Source: an uncultured Acetobacteraceae bacterium
GTDB lineage: Bacteria > Pseudomonadota > Alphaproteobacteria > Acetobacterales > Acetobacteraceae
Assembly (NCBI GenBank): GCA_903877125.1
Contig: CAIRCM010000089.1
Coordinates: forward strand, 1 to 32,689
Direction of reading: 5' to 3'
Length of the DNA: 32,689 bases
The notes beneath the pieces were generated by a model. The model made no database searches. It was not told the origin of the DNA and was given only the letters and a program-made list of their open reading frames with translations. Both the position numbers and the translations under genes were made by a program. Positions 16,727 to 23,097 of the stretch are shown piece after piece (the stretch's first letter is position 1; each line of letters begins with the position of its first letter).

Positions 16727-17719
16727 TCAGCTGCCGTCGAGGTGGTAAATTTCCGGCCAGAACAGATCCTTCCACGACGCCGGCACCGTCTTCCACTTCC
16801 CGACTCTGGCCATGAAGGTCGCGAATTTCATCGAACCCGTCGGCGTGGCGCTGTAGGCGACTCCAGGAGCCGAAATGATCTGTGTTACCGCGTCGATATC
16901 GACTTTCGCCGAACTGTCGGCGGCGTAATATTCCACCGCTTCCCGCCTATGGGCCGCCACGAAGATCGAAGCTTCCTCGATCGCTTCGATAATTGCTTTG
17001 TAAACTTTGGGGTTCGCGTCATGGAAAGCTTTGGACGTCCACGCGACGGCGGTGGTCGCTTCGCCGATCAGGTCGCGGGAATCCAGCACGGTGTGAACCG
17101 CGGGATTTCGCAACTGCATCTCCTCGAACGGAGGCACGGTGAATGCCGCGTTGAACGCTCCGCCGCCGGACAGCAGTCCCGCGGTCGCATCGGCCGGCGC
17201 CATCGAAATGGTCAACGAGTCCAGCCGGTCGAATGCGGCCTCCCCCCATTCCTTCGACACGGCCATTTGCAGCAGGACTGCCTGCGTTGACATCTTGATC
17301 CCCGGCATCGCGATGCGGTCGGCGTCGGTCAGGTCGCGAATGCTGTGCACCGCTGGATTGCGGGAGTTCAGCAACGACGGCGTCCGCGCCAAACCGGATA
17401 CGCCCCGCACCTCCTGCGCGGTGCCCCAAGTCTTCGCCCACAGCACCAGCAGGCCCGGCTGCCCGCCCGACACGATATCCACCGCGCCGGACAGCAAGGC
17501 CTGATTCTGTGCATCCGACCCGTTGAACGTTGCGAAAGTGACCTTGACCCCGGGCACGCCCAGCGCGGCGGCGTGCTTTTCGATCAGTCCCTGATGCTTC
17601 ATGACGTTGAATTGCAGGAACGCGGTACTGGTCTGCTGCGCGATCCGGACCTCGGTGACCTCGGCGCGCGCCGGCAGCGCGCAGAACAGCAGGCCCAGCA
17701 GCCAAAGCATTGGTCGCAT
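16727..17719 (-). CDS. ABC transporter substrate-binding protein, NitT/TauT-like (copy A)
   Basis: A 330-aa exported binding protein, first of a tandem pair. The signal peptide is MRPMLWLLGLLFCALPARA; the mature protein begins EVTEVRIAQQTSTAFLQFNV and carries the ATFNGSDAQNQALLSGAVDI and GQPGLLVLWAKTW blocks of the NMT1/SsuA-like fold. A GGGGAGA site lies 7 bases before the ATG. The second copy begins 65 bases after its stop codon, on the same strand, so the pair is probably one transcript. Differences are concentrated in the C-terminal lobe and in QLHFLLNTRNP versus RTPSLLNSRNP, which could alter ligand choice. The ligand is unknown. Confidence 0.87.
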   Translation of the reverse strand: MRPMLWLLGLLFCALPARAEVTEVRIAQQTSTAFLQFNVMKHQGLIEKHAAALGVPGVKVTFATFNGSDAQNQALLSGAVDIVSGGQPGLLVLWAKTWGTAQEVRGVSGLARTPSLLNSRNPAVHSIRDLTDADRIAMPGIKMSTQAVLLQMAVSKEWGEAAFDRLDSLTISMAPADATAGLLSGGGAFNAAFTVPPFEEMQLRNPAVHTVLDSRDLIGEATTAVAWTSKAFHDANPKVYKAIIEAIEEASIFVAAHRREAVEYYAADSSAKVDIDAVTQIISAPGVAYSATPTGSMKFATFMARVGKWKTVPASWKDLFWPEIYHLDGS

Positions 17720-17848
17720 CGGTCGTCTCCCCGTGTTATCGGGAGGTTATATCCTGCTTCACGCGGAGGTGGCCACTATCGCCCGGGGACCGGCGGGTGG
17801 ATGATGAGGTCAGTCGCGTCCTTGCACCGGACAGGAAGGAAATATCCC

Positions 17849-18121
17849 ATGATCATGACGACGAAGACCAGCGCGACGATCAAGAAGTTCATGGAAGATG
17901 CGAAATGGGAGATGGATTTCGCTTATCCCGGGCCCGAGGGCTTTTACCCGAAAAAGGCGACGTCGCCGCATTTACATTTCCTCATGCAAGGCGGGGGTAT
18001 GTGCTACCTGCATTGGAAGAGCACGCTGGGCGTATCGACCGAAATTTCGAGTTTTTATATCCCCAACTGTCCGGCCGACCTCAAGGGCAAGGCGCTCGAT
18101 CTCCTGGGTGCGCTGAAATAG
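17849..18121 (+). CDS. Hypothetical protein, 90 aa
   Basis: A 90-aa soluble protein of unknown family. It starts MIMTTKTSATIKKFMEDAKW with a good ribosome-binding site (AAGGA, 17836-17840, 8 bases upstream). The middle is aromatic and glycine-rich (MDFAYPGPEGFYPKKATSP, LHFLMQGGGMCYLHW), with one cysteine in each half, and it ends in a short helix (LKGKALDLLGALK). There is no signal peptide. The frame stays open upstream, but the ribosome-binding site and change in composition fix the start. It is divergent from the substrate-binding gene pair and converges on the PEP-CTERM gene, sharing a hairpin with it. I cannot suggest a function. Confidence 0.7.
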   Translation: MIMTTKTSATIKKFMEDAKWEMDFAYPGPEGFYPKKATSPHLHFLMQGGGMCYLHWKSTLGVSTEISSFYIPNCPADLKGKALDLLGALK

Positions 18122-18138
18122 ATGGATTAAAGCAACAC

Positions 18139-18164
18139 CGGCCTGACCTCACTCGATCAGGCCG
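18139..18164 (+). terminator. Bidirectional hairpin between two converging genes
   Basis: A perfect 8-bp stem CGGCCTGA / TCAGGCCG with a 10-base loop sits 17 bases after the 90-aa gene and 16 bases beyond the stop of the PEP-CTERM gene. There is no long T-tract, so efficiency is uncertain. Confidence 0.5.
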
Positions 18165-18180
18165 ATAAGGCTCGCTCGGG

Positions 18181-18753
18181 CTATTTCCGTCGGCGCCGGC
18201 GCACGACCGCCAATCCGGCGATACCTGTGCCAAGCAACGCAAAGGTCACGGGCTCCGGCGTGGAGATCTCGCCAAGGTCGGTGCCGTTATAAACCACAGA
18301 GCCAACGCTGGCGCTGTTCGTGGTACAACTCGCGTTTCCGCACGTTGCAATTCCGTCATAGCTGGCCGACAGCGTCAGCACCCCGCCCGCATCGGTCATT
18401 GGGCCCGAAAAACTGAGGAAAAGATAAGGATGACCGGTCGCGCTGCTGGTCCCGATGGTGGCCCCGGCCGTAATGGCTTGAAAGGATGAGGCACTGTCGT
18501 AACCCGTGTTGCCGACATGGGTGAAGGTAATGCCCGACGGGAACGATGTGGTCGCGGACATCGTGATATCGATGTTACTGTAGGCGGTCGTGGTCGCATC
18601 GTAATAGAAACTGCCTGTCAGGCTGGCGCCGTTGGTCAGGCTCGTGTTTTCCAAAAACCAATGGATAGGGGTCGCCTGGGCAGGCGCCGGAACCATCGAC
18701 AATAGGATGCCATTCAAACCGATGGCGGCGAATAGGGCAATACGTGAACGCAT
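18181..18753 (-). CDS. PEP-CTERM sorting domain-containing protein
   Basis: A 190-aa secreted protein. The N-terminal signal peptide (MRSRIALFAAIGLNGILLSM, then VPAPAQA) is cleaved about residue 27. The body is rich in Ser, Thr, Gly and Asn with little charge, typical of exosortase substrates. The C-terminus is the classic PEP-CTERM tripartite tag: STPEP, a hydrophobic helix (VTFALLGTGIAGLAVV) and the basic end RRRRRK. Such proteins are processed by exosortase at the cytoplasmic membrane and are often tied to exopolysaccharide or biofilm matrix; no exosortase gene is in this window. The ATG at 18753 has GGAAG about 8 bases upstream. An earlier in-frame start (18789) adds an unlikely leader before the signal peptide. 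Confidence 0.88.
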   Translation of the reverse strand: MRSRIALFAAIGLNGILLSMVPAPAQATPIHWFLENTSLTNGASLTGSFYYDATTTAYSNIDITMSATTSFPSGITFTHVGNTGYDSASSFQAITAGATIGTSSATGHPYLFLSFSGPMTDAGGVLTLSASYDGIATCGNASCTTNSASVGSVVYNGTDLGEISTPEPVTFALLGTGIAGLAVVRRRRRK

Positions 18754-19037
18754 GATTTGACTTCCAATGTGACGGATGTGTCGATGCAATTCCTGGGCCG
18801 GTCAAATATAAGCAACCAAACTATCGTCTTGGCGCTTTCACATCTGATGCAATTTAGCACCGGTGTAAAATACGCCGACAAACTTAGGTGCCTAGCCATA
18901 ATCGCATCGGAAAGATCCGAAAGCGCGATTGTCATCATCATCCTCCAACCCGATAGACTCTGACGGTCGCCCCGAACCGAATGATGTTCGGTCGCAGCGA
19001 AGGGGCGCGCAACGCTCGGCCCCGAGCGAATGGCGGC

Positions 19038-19062
19038 TCAGCCTCGGTATGAACGAGGCTGA
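19038..19062. repeat. Perfect 9-bp inverted repeat
   Basis: TCAGCCTCG and CGAGGCTGA are separated by GTATGAA. It could be a hairpin in RNA or a dyad operator. It lies about 270 bases upstream of the histidine kinase start, just after a 7-bp hairpin at 19013-19028. Confidence 0.55.
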
Positions 19063-19135
19063 CCTGATATCGGGGGATTGTCGCTCGCCGGACTGCCTTT
19101 TCGCGGGCAACGCGCCGCGGCGGGCAAATCCGAAA

Positions 19136-19251
19136 CCCATTCCGAAAACGCGAAAGATGTCTCCCATTTTGCGATAGTCCCGTTGCAAAATGGGAAGCCC
19201 CTTTTCCCATTCCAGGTGAGAAAACAGCCGATTTCGGCGGCTTTCCCCATT
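19136..19251. repeat. CCCATT repeat cluster with two mutually exclusive hairpins
   Basis: CCCATT occurs in direct orientation at 19136, 19163, 19206 and 19246, and inverted (AATGGG) at 19189. Copy 2 pairs perfectly with the inverted copy over 11 bp (TCCCATTTTGC 19162-19172 with GCAAAATGGGA 19185-19195). The same inverted arm also pairs with copy 3 over 8 bp (AATGGGAA 19189-19196 with TTCCCATT 19204-19211). The two structures cannot form together. The cluster ends about 78 bases before the kinase start codon. Confidence 0.6.
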
Positions 19252-19328
19252 TCCGAGACCTGAAGACCCTGGCGCGACATTTGCACCTGATGTCATCAAC
19301 GCAAGATGTAGCGGGGTGAGCAACGGTG

Positions 19329-21551
19329 ATGATCGCGCGGCAGAACCAGTCCGGTGGAGAGATGGACGTCGTGCAGCGTCCTGGACCGGTATGGGCGCGG
19401 TGGGCGGCCAGCGTCATGGGTCTTTACAAGACCGCTCCCAAGCGCGTGCTCGTGGGATTCTCGTCCCTCCTGCTGGGTGTGTGGATACTCACATGGGTTT
19501 GCGTCTATTTCATCGGTTATATTGAGCGCAGCGCCGCGATCGAAACCTCCCGCAACACCAGCACCATGGTGGCGGCATACGTGTCCCAAACGCTGAAAGC
19601 GGGAACCGTGGCGTTGGACAGCATGCGGTCGCTGGTGTCCCAGCACGGCATCATGGATGAGCAACAGTTCAAGGATTTTCTCGACGACATCCAAATTCAT
19701 CGGATGCTGAGAGACAGAATCGTCAGCATGCCCGAGATCGAGAAACTGGCGTTCATTTCGGCTGATGGACACGTGCTGAACTTCTCTCTGAAATTCCCGC
19801 CTCCCCAGATACGGGTCGCCGATCGGGACTATTTCATCGAACAGATGGCACCCAACGCCCCCGCCACGAGCTTGAGTGTCGTTGTGACCGACCGCAGTTC
19901 GGGCCGGCGGACGTTCTTTCTGGCGCAGAAGATCGTTTCTCCCAACGGTACCGTGCTCGGGCTGGCGATCGCCGCGATCGACGCGGATCTGGTCGCCAAA
20001 TTTTTCCAAAAGACCGCCTTGGGCGAGGCCAGCGCCATTTTCCTGACCCGTGGAGACGGCACGTTACTGACCGGCGTCGGGCTGCGGAGCGATGCTTACG
20101 GCCAGCGCATCGTGGCAGAGCCGTCGTCCTGGACCGGTGAACGCGCCGGCTATCTTCGCGGCTCCGACCGCATTCCCACGACGTTCGCCGTGACGGGTTT
20201 CGCTGCGGCCTCCCATGACGTCGACGGCGCGTCGGCACGGGTGACAGTTGTTATCGGTGATCTGGATGTCTATGCCGCATGGTGGACGTGGTTCGCGCTC
20301 ATCATGTCGATGTCGGTCATACTTTGCGGGTTTATAGGTTTCGCGCTGTGGCAGCTTCTGGTTCTGCTGCGGCGCCTGCTTAAAATCAGTGAAAAGGCCA
20401 GGGCGGCCAACAACGCCAAGTCGCAATTCATCACGAATATGAGCCATGAACTGCGTACGCCCCTCAACGGCATCCTCGGTATGTTCCGCCTGCTCGGGCA
20501 GAAGGAACTGGAACCGGATGGGAAACTGTTCGTCGAAACGGGCGTCCAGTCGGCTGAACACCTGCTCGCAATCGTTAACGATATGTTGGATTTGTCAAAG
20601 GTCGAAGCCGGATGCATGAACATCGAGAAGGCACCATTTTCCATCCGTGGGATGGTAGGGCATGCCGTGTCCATCATGCATCCAGCCAGCGTGGAACGCC
20701 GTAACAAAATCGCGTTGACGATCGATGACCAAGTACCCGATTGCGTCGTCGGCGATGAGGGACGATGGCGCCAGGTGTTGCTGAACCTGCTCGGCAATGC
20801 CATAAAATTCACGGAAAACGGCCTGGTGTCGGTGCGCGTGGAGATGTGCCCGAATGGCGACAAAACCATGCTCCGGTTTTCTGTGTCCGATACCGGTATC
20901 GGCATTCAGAAGGCGGCGCAGCCGGATATTTTTAGAAAGTTCTTCCAGGCCGATTCATCGATACGGCGGCGCTTTGGCGGCACCGGGCTGGGCTTGACCA
21001 TTTCAAGCCTGATCGTGCGAGCGTTGAATGGACGAATATATTTTGAATCGCAACCAGGACAGGGCGCCACGTTCTGCTTCGAACTGCCTTGCGTTCGGTC
21101 GCTTCCGGTGGACGGACCAGTCGCGTCTCTGAAGACCGGGATGCAGCGACCGCTGAATGTGCTGTCCGCGGAGGACTCCCCGACCAATCAGCTTGTCATT
21201 GAGCATTTCCTGACGCAGGCCGGGCACAGGTTCAGCGCCGCCCACAACGGCTTGGAAGCGGTCGAAATCGCCAGTCAAACGATCTACGACGTGATCCTGA
21301 TGGATGTGCAGATGCCTGAAATGGATGGGATCGAGGCAACGCAACGCATACGCCGGTTGCCAAATGCCAATGCCGCGACCCCGATCATCATGGTAACCGC
21401 GCACGCCATGGCCGGCGACCGGGAGAAATTTCTGGCGGTGGGCGCGAACGACTATATCTCCAAACCGGTCGAGCCAGCCGGATTGCTGGCTGCTTTAGGA
21501 CGGGTGACGGGCACGCCGGCTGCCAGAGCCAATGTCATGGTGATGGTTTGA
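19329..21551 (+). CDS. Hybrid sensor histidine kinase with receiver domain
   Basis: A 740-aa membrane-bound hybrid kinase. The first transmembrane helix spans about 40-64, followed by a periplasmic sensor region (65-317) of PDC/Cache-like character (TSTMVAAYVSQTLKAGTVAL, ADRDYFIEQM). A second helix lies at about 318-347, then a HisKA dimerisation domain with phosphoacceptor H373 in NMSHELRTPLNG. The HATPase domain has the N box (LLGNAIKFTENG), G1 (DTGIGI) and G2 (GGTGLGL). A C-terminal receiver domain from about 612 has phosphoacceptor D659 in ILMDVQMPEMDG and a conserved K in ISKPVEP. No Hpt or separate response regulator is adjacent, so phosphate must pass to a partner elsewhere. The ATG at 19329 has GGGGTGAG 8 bases upstream; a GTG one codon earlier is possible. 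The signal sensed is unknown. Confidence 0.92.
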   Translation: MIARQNQSGGEMDVVQRPGPVWARWAASVMGLYKTAPKRVLVGFSSLLLGVWILTWVCVYFIGYIERSAAIETSRNTSTMVAAYVSQTLKAGTVALDSMRSLVSQHGIMDEQQFKDFLDDIQIHRMLRDRIVSMPEIEKLAFISADGHVLNFSLKFPPPQIRVADRDYFIEQMAPNAPATSLSVVVTDRSSGRRTFFLAQKIVSPNGTVLGLAIAAIDADLVAKFFQKTALGEASAIFLTRGDGTLLTGVGLRSDAYGQRIVAEPSSWTGERAGYLRGSDRIPTTFAVTGFAAASHDVDGASARVTVVIGDLDVYAAWWTWFALIMSMSVILCGFIGFALWQLLVLLRRLLKISEKARAANNAKSQFITNMSHELRTPLNGILGMFRLLGQKELEPDGKLFVETGVQSAEHLLAIVNDMLDLSKVEAGCMNIEKAPFSIRGMVGHAVSIMHPASVERRNKIALTIDDQVPDCVVGDEGRWRQVLLNLLGNAIKFTENGLVSVRVEMCPNGDKTMLRFSVSDTGIGIQKAAQPDIFRKFFQADSSIRRRFGGTGLGLTISSLIVRALNGRIYFESQPGQGATFCFELPCVRSLPVDGPVASLKTGMQRPLNVLSAEDSPTNQLVIEHFLTQAGHRFSAAHNGLEAVEIASQTIYDVILMDVQMPEMDGIEATQRIRRLPNANAATPIIMVTAHAMAGDREKFLAVGANDYISKPVEPAGLLAALGRVTGTPAARANVMVMV

Positions 21552-21630
21552 CCTGCCTTCACAACGCGCAAGACACAACGGGAGCGGAACAACACAACCG
21601 CCGCGCCCCCCACTGACATCGGCCCTCCGG

Positions 21631-21655
21631 TTCATGTAAAACCCCTTCACATGAA
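21631..21655. promoter_or_regulatory. Palindromic operator candidate over the tetR start codon
   Basis: TTCATGT (21631-21637) and ACATGAA (21649-21655) form a perfect 7-bp dyad; the right arm contains the ATG of the TetR gene. The core ATGTAA-N6-TTCACAT resembles the ATGTAA-N7-TTACAT dyad before the next gene. CTGACA at 21613-21618 is a possible -35 element. Binding here would block transcription or translation start, consistent with autoregulation. Confidence 0.5.
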
Positions 21656-22304
21656 CTGGACCCGACAAGGACCCGGCACCGAACGGCGCGGCTACCACCA
21701 CGGCAACCTCCGGGAAGCCCTGGTCGAAGCCGCCATCGCGCTCATCGCCGCCAACGGCCCCGCCGGCTTCACGATCGCCGAAGCCGCTCGCCTCGCCGGC
21801 GTCAGCCCCGCCGCGCCCTACCGTCACTTCCGCGACGCAGACGCCTTGATCGCCGAGGTGGCCTTGCGCGGCTACGAACGCTTCGCCGAAGTCCTCACCA
21901 AGGCCTGGAACGATGCTCGGCCCGACCCGGTCACCGCCTTCGAAGCCCTCGGTCGCGCCTATCTCGCCTTCGCCCGCGAACAGCCCGCCTTTTATGCCGC
22001 CATGTTCGAGGCTCGGATCGCCGCCGAGGACCACCCCGGCCTCCAAGCCGCCGGCGACCGCGCCTTCGCCGTCCTCCGCGACGCCGCCGCCCGTCTCGCG
22101 GCAGACCTCCCGCGTGAAAAACGGCCCCCCGCGATGATGATGGCACTGCATATCTGGTCGTTGTCGCATGGCATCGCCTCCCTTTTCGTGCGCAACGACC
22201 CATCCCGCCGCAAACTGCCGATGTCGCCCGAGGACCTGCTGGAAGCGGGGGTCCTGCTCTATCTCCAAAGCCTTGGCTTGGCCGGCGCGAAAAAAAGCGC
22301 CTGA
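21651..22304 (+). CDS. TetR/AcrR family transcriptional regulator
   Basis: A 217-aa one-component regulator. The N-terminal helix-turn-helix is typical: LVEAAIALIAANGPAGF, then TIAEAARLAGVSPAAPYRHF (41-60) and ALIAEVALRGYERF. The ligand-binding domain carries LHIWSLSHGIASLF, the W...HG pattern of the TetR_C_33 (WHG) class. The ATG follows directly on an AT-rich, palindromic leader with no Shine-Dalgarno sequence, so translation may be leaderless or weak. It lies upstream of a DUF2852 gene on the same strand, 127 bases away, and a matching palindrome precedes both genes. I infer that it represses itself and that gene. The effector is unknown. Confidence 0.9.
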   Translation: MNWTRQGPGTERRGYHHGNLREALVEAAIALIAANGPAGFTIAEAARLAGVSPAAPYRHFRDADALIAEVALRGYERFAEVLTKAWNDARPDPVTAFEALGRAYLAFAREQPAFYAAMFEARIAAEDHPGLQAAGDRAFAVLRDAAARLAADLPREKRPPAMMMALHIWSLSHGIASLFVRNDPSRRKLPMSPEDLLEAGVLLYLQSLGLAGAKKSA

Positions 22305-22372
22305 TCCCGCCGGTCCGGGCTGGATATCGCGGCGATCGCCACCGAAACCACACCTCTTGCCCACGGAAATGC

Positions 22373-22417
22373 TTGACGCCAGCCGTTGCCGTGCCTAATG
22401 TAAATGTGTCTTACATT
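22373..22417 (+). promoter_or_regulatory. Promoter with overlapping palindromic operator before the DUF2852 gene
   Basis: A -35 element TTGACG (22373-22378) and a -10-like TAATGT (22396-22401) are 17 bases apart. A perfect dyad AATGTAA-N7-TTACATT (22397-22417) covers the -10 element, and an interleaved ATGTG/CACAT pair extends it to 22422. Repressor bound here would block RNA polymerase. The transcript would start close to the dyad and have a leader of only about 25 bases. Confidence 0.6.
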
Positions 22418-22431
22418 CACATGAGGACGCC

Positions 22432-22947
22432 ATGATCAACGCCGCCAACCAACAAGCCTACGCCACGCGTTACGACGCCTACCCGCCCGGGGGTCCGCCA
22501 TTCTGGCACCCGGCCGGTCTCAGCCGGCCCCTGGGCATCCTCGCGATGATCCTGGGTTTCGTCTTCTGGTGGCCAGTCGGACTGGCCGTATTGTTCACAA
22601 TGAAATGGAGCGGTCACATGGGGTGCTGGGGCAAACGCCAACAGTCGATGTATAACAACGGAACATGGCAGGGTCCGTTCCAGGGCTGGGCCCCCTGGAA
22701 AAACTGGAACACCCAGCCCCAGGCGAACTCCACCGGCACGACCACTGGCACCCCCAGCGGAAACCACGCTTTCGACGAATACCGTGCCGCCACGCTCCGC
22801 CGGCTCGAAGAGGAACAGCAGGAATTCGGCAGTTTCCTCGAACGCCTTCGCTTCGCCAAGGACAAGGCCGAGTTCGACCAGTTCATGGCCGAACGCCGTG
22901 AAAGCCCAACCCCCCCGACAGGGCCGGAACCCCACCCCCGCGCATAG
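22432..22947 (+). CDS. DUF2852 domain-containing membrane protein
   Basis: A 171-aa protein matching the alphaproteobacterial DUF2852 family. It has an N-terminal cytoplasmic segment, one transmembrane region at about 35-57 (LGILAMILGFVFWWPVGLAV), a Gly/Asn/Trp-rich linker (WQGPFQGWAPWKNWN), and the conserved C-terminal charged helix NHAFDEYRAATLRRLEEEQQ followed by LERLRFAKDKAEFDQFM. Function is unknown; the helix looks like a coiled coil. GAGGA lies about 5 bases before the ATG. An operator-like dyad covers its promoter, so the adjacent TetR regulator probably controls it. A 17-bp palindrome begins on its stop codon. Confidence 0.85.
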   Translation: MINAANQQAYATRYDAYPPGGPPFWHPAGLSRPLGILAMILGFVFWWPVGLAVLFTMKWSGHMGCWGKRQQSMYNNGTWQGPFQGWAPWKNWNTQPQANSTGTTTGTPSGNHAFDEYRAATLRRLEEEQQEFGSFLERLRFAKDKAEFDQFMAERRESPTPPTGPEPHPRA

Positions 22948-22962
22948 ATTCAACTTGAATCT
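22946..22962. promoter_or_regulatory. 17-base perfect palindrome between the DUF2852 gene and sucA
   Basis: AGATTCAA-C-TTGAATCT (arms of 8 with a single central base) starts within the TAG stop codon of the DUF2852 gene. It is too short-looped to be a normal terminator, and its form is that of a dimeric operator. The AT-rich stretch after it (TTAACCTTTTCCC, 22973-22985) may hold the sucA promoter. Confidence 0.45.
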
Positions 22963-23002
22963 TCACGGGGCATTAACCTTTTCCCTGATACAGTGCATAT
23001 CG

Positions 23003-23042
23003 CGCGCCAGAGGGCCGGACCAAGGGCCGGCTCTCTGGCGCG
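23003..23042 (+). promoter_or_regulatory. Long stable stem-loop in the sucA leader
   Basis: CGCGCCAGAG (23003-23012) pairs with CTCTGGCGCG (23033-23042). After one G-U pair, GCCGG (23014-23018) pairs with CCGGC (23027-23031). The result is a 16-bp GC-rich stem with an 8-base loop (ACCAAGGG), ending 55 bases before the sucA ATG. No T-run follows. It may stabilise or regulate the operon mRNA, or may terminate transcripts from the DUF2852 gene. Confidence 0.55.
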
Positions 23043-23097
23043 TGCCTTGCAGGGACCGCCGGCGACGGTGTTACGCAGATATCAGGGAACTGAACAA

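Larger units (their letters stand above)
18754..19328. other. Long non-coding divergent region with several hairpins
   Basis: About 575 bases separate the PEP-CTERM gene (minus) from the hybrid histidine kinase gene (plus). The left third (18800-18960) is noticeably AT-richer and probably holds the promoter of the PEP-CTERM gene; AATATA at 18805-18810 would read TATATT on the minus strand. The right two thirds hold at least five inverted repeats: CCGAAC/GTTCGG and CGCTCGG/CCGAGCG near 18972-19028, TCAGCCTCG/CGAGGCTGA at 19038-19062, and a nested set at 19162-19211. I find no convincing gene; the short frames present look like chance. Confidence 0.6.

Noticed and set aside
19136-19251. CRISPR-like spacing of the CCCATT repeats
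   Set aside because: The repeat unit is only about 6-10 bases, spacing is uneven (27, 43, 40), one copy is inverted and no cas gene is present.
18892-19323. 143- and 159-codon minus-strand frames in the hairpin-rich gap
   Set aside because: They run through inverted repeats, have no ribosome-binding site and no family resemblance.
21651-22947. Reading the tetR-DUF2852 pair as a toxin-antitoxin system
   Set aside because: DUF2852 is a widespread single-pass membrane family with a charged coiled-coil-like tail and no toxin feature, and the pair has separate promoters 127 bases apart.
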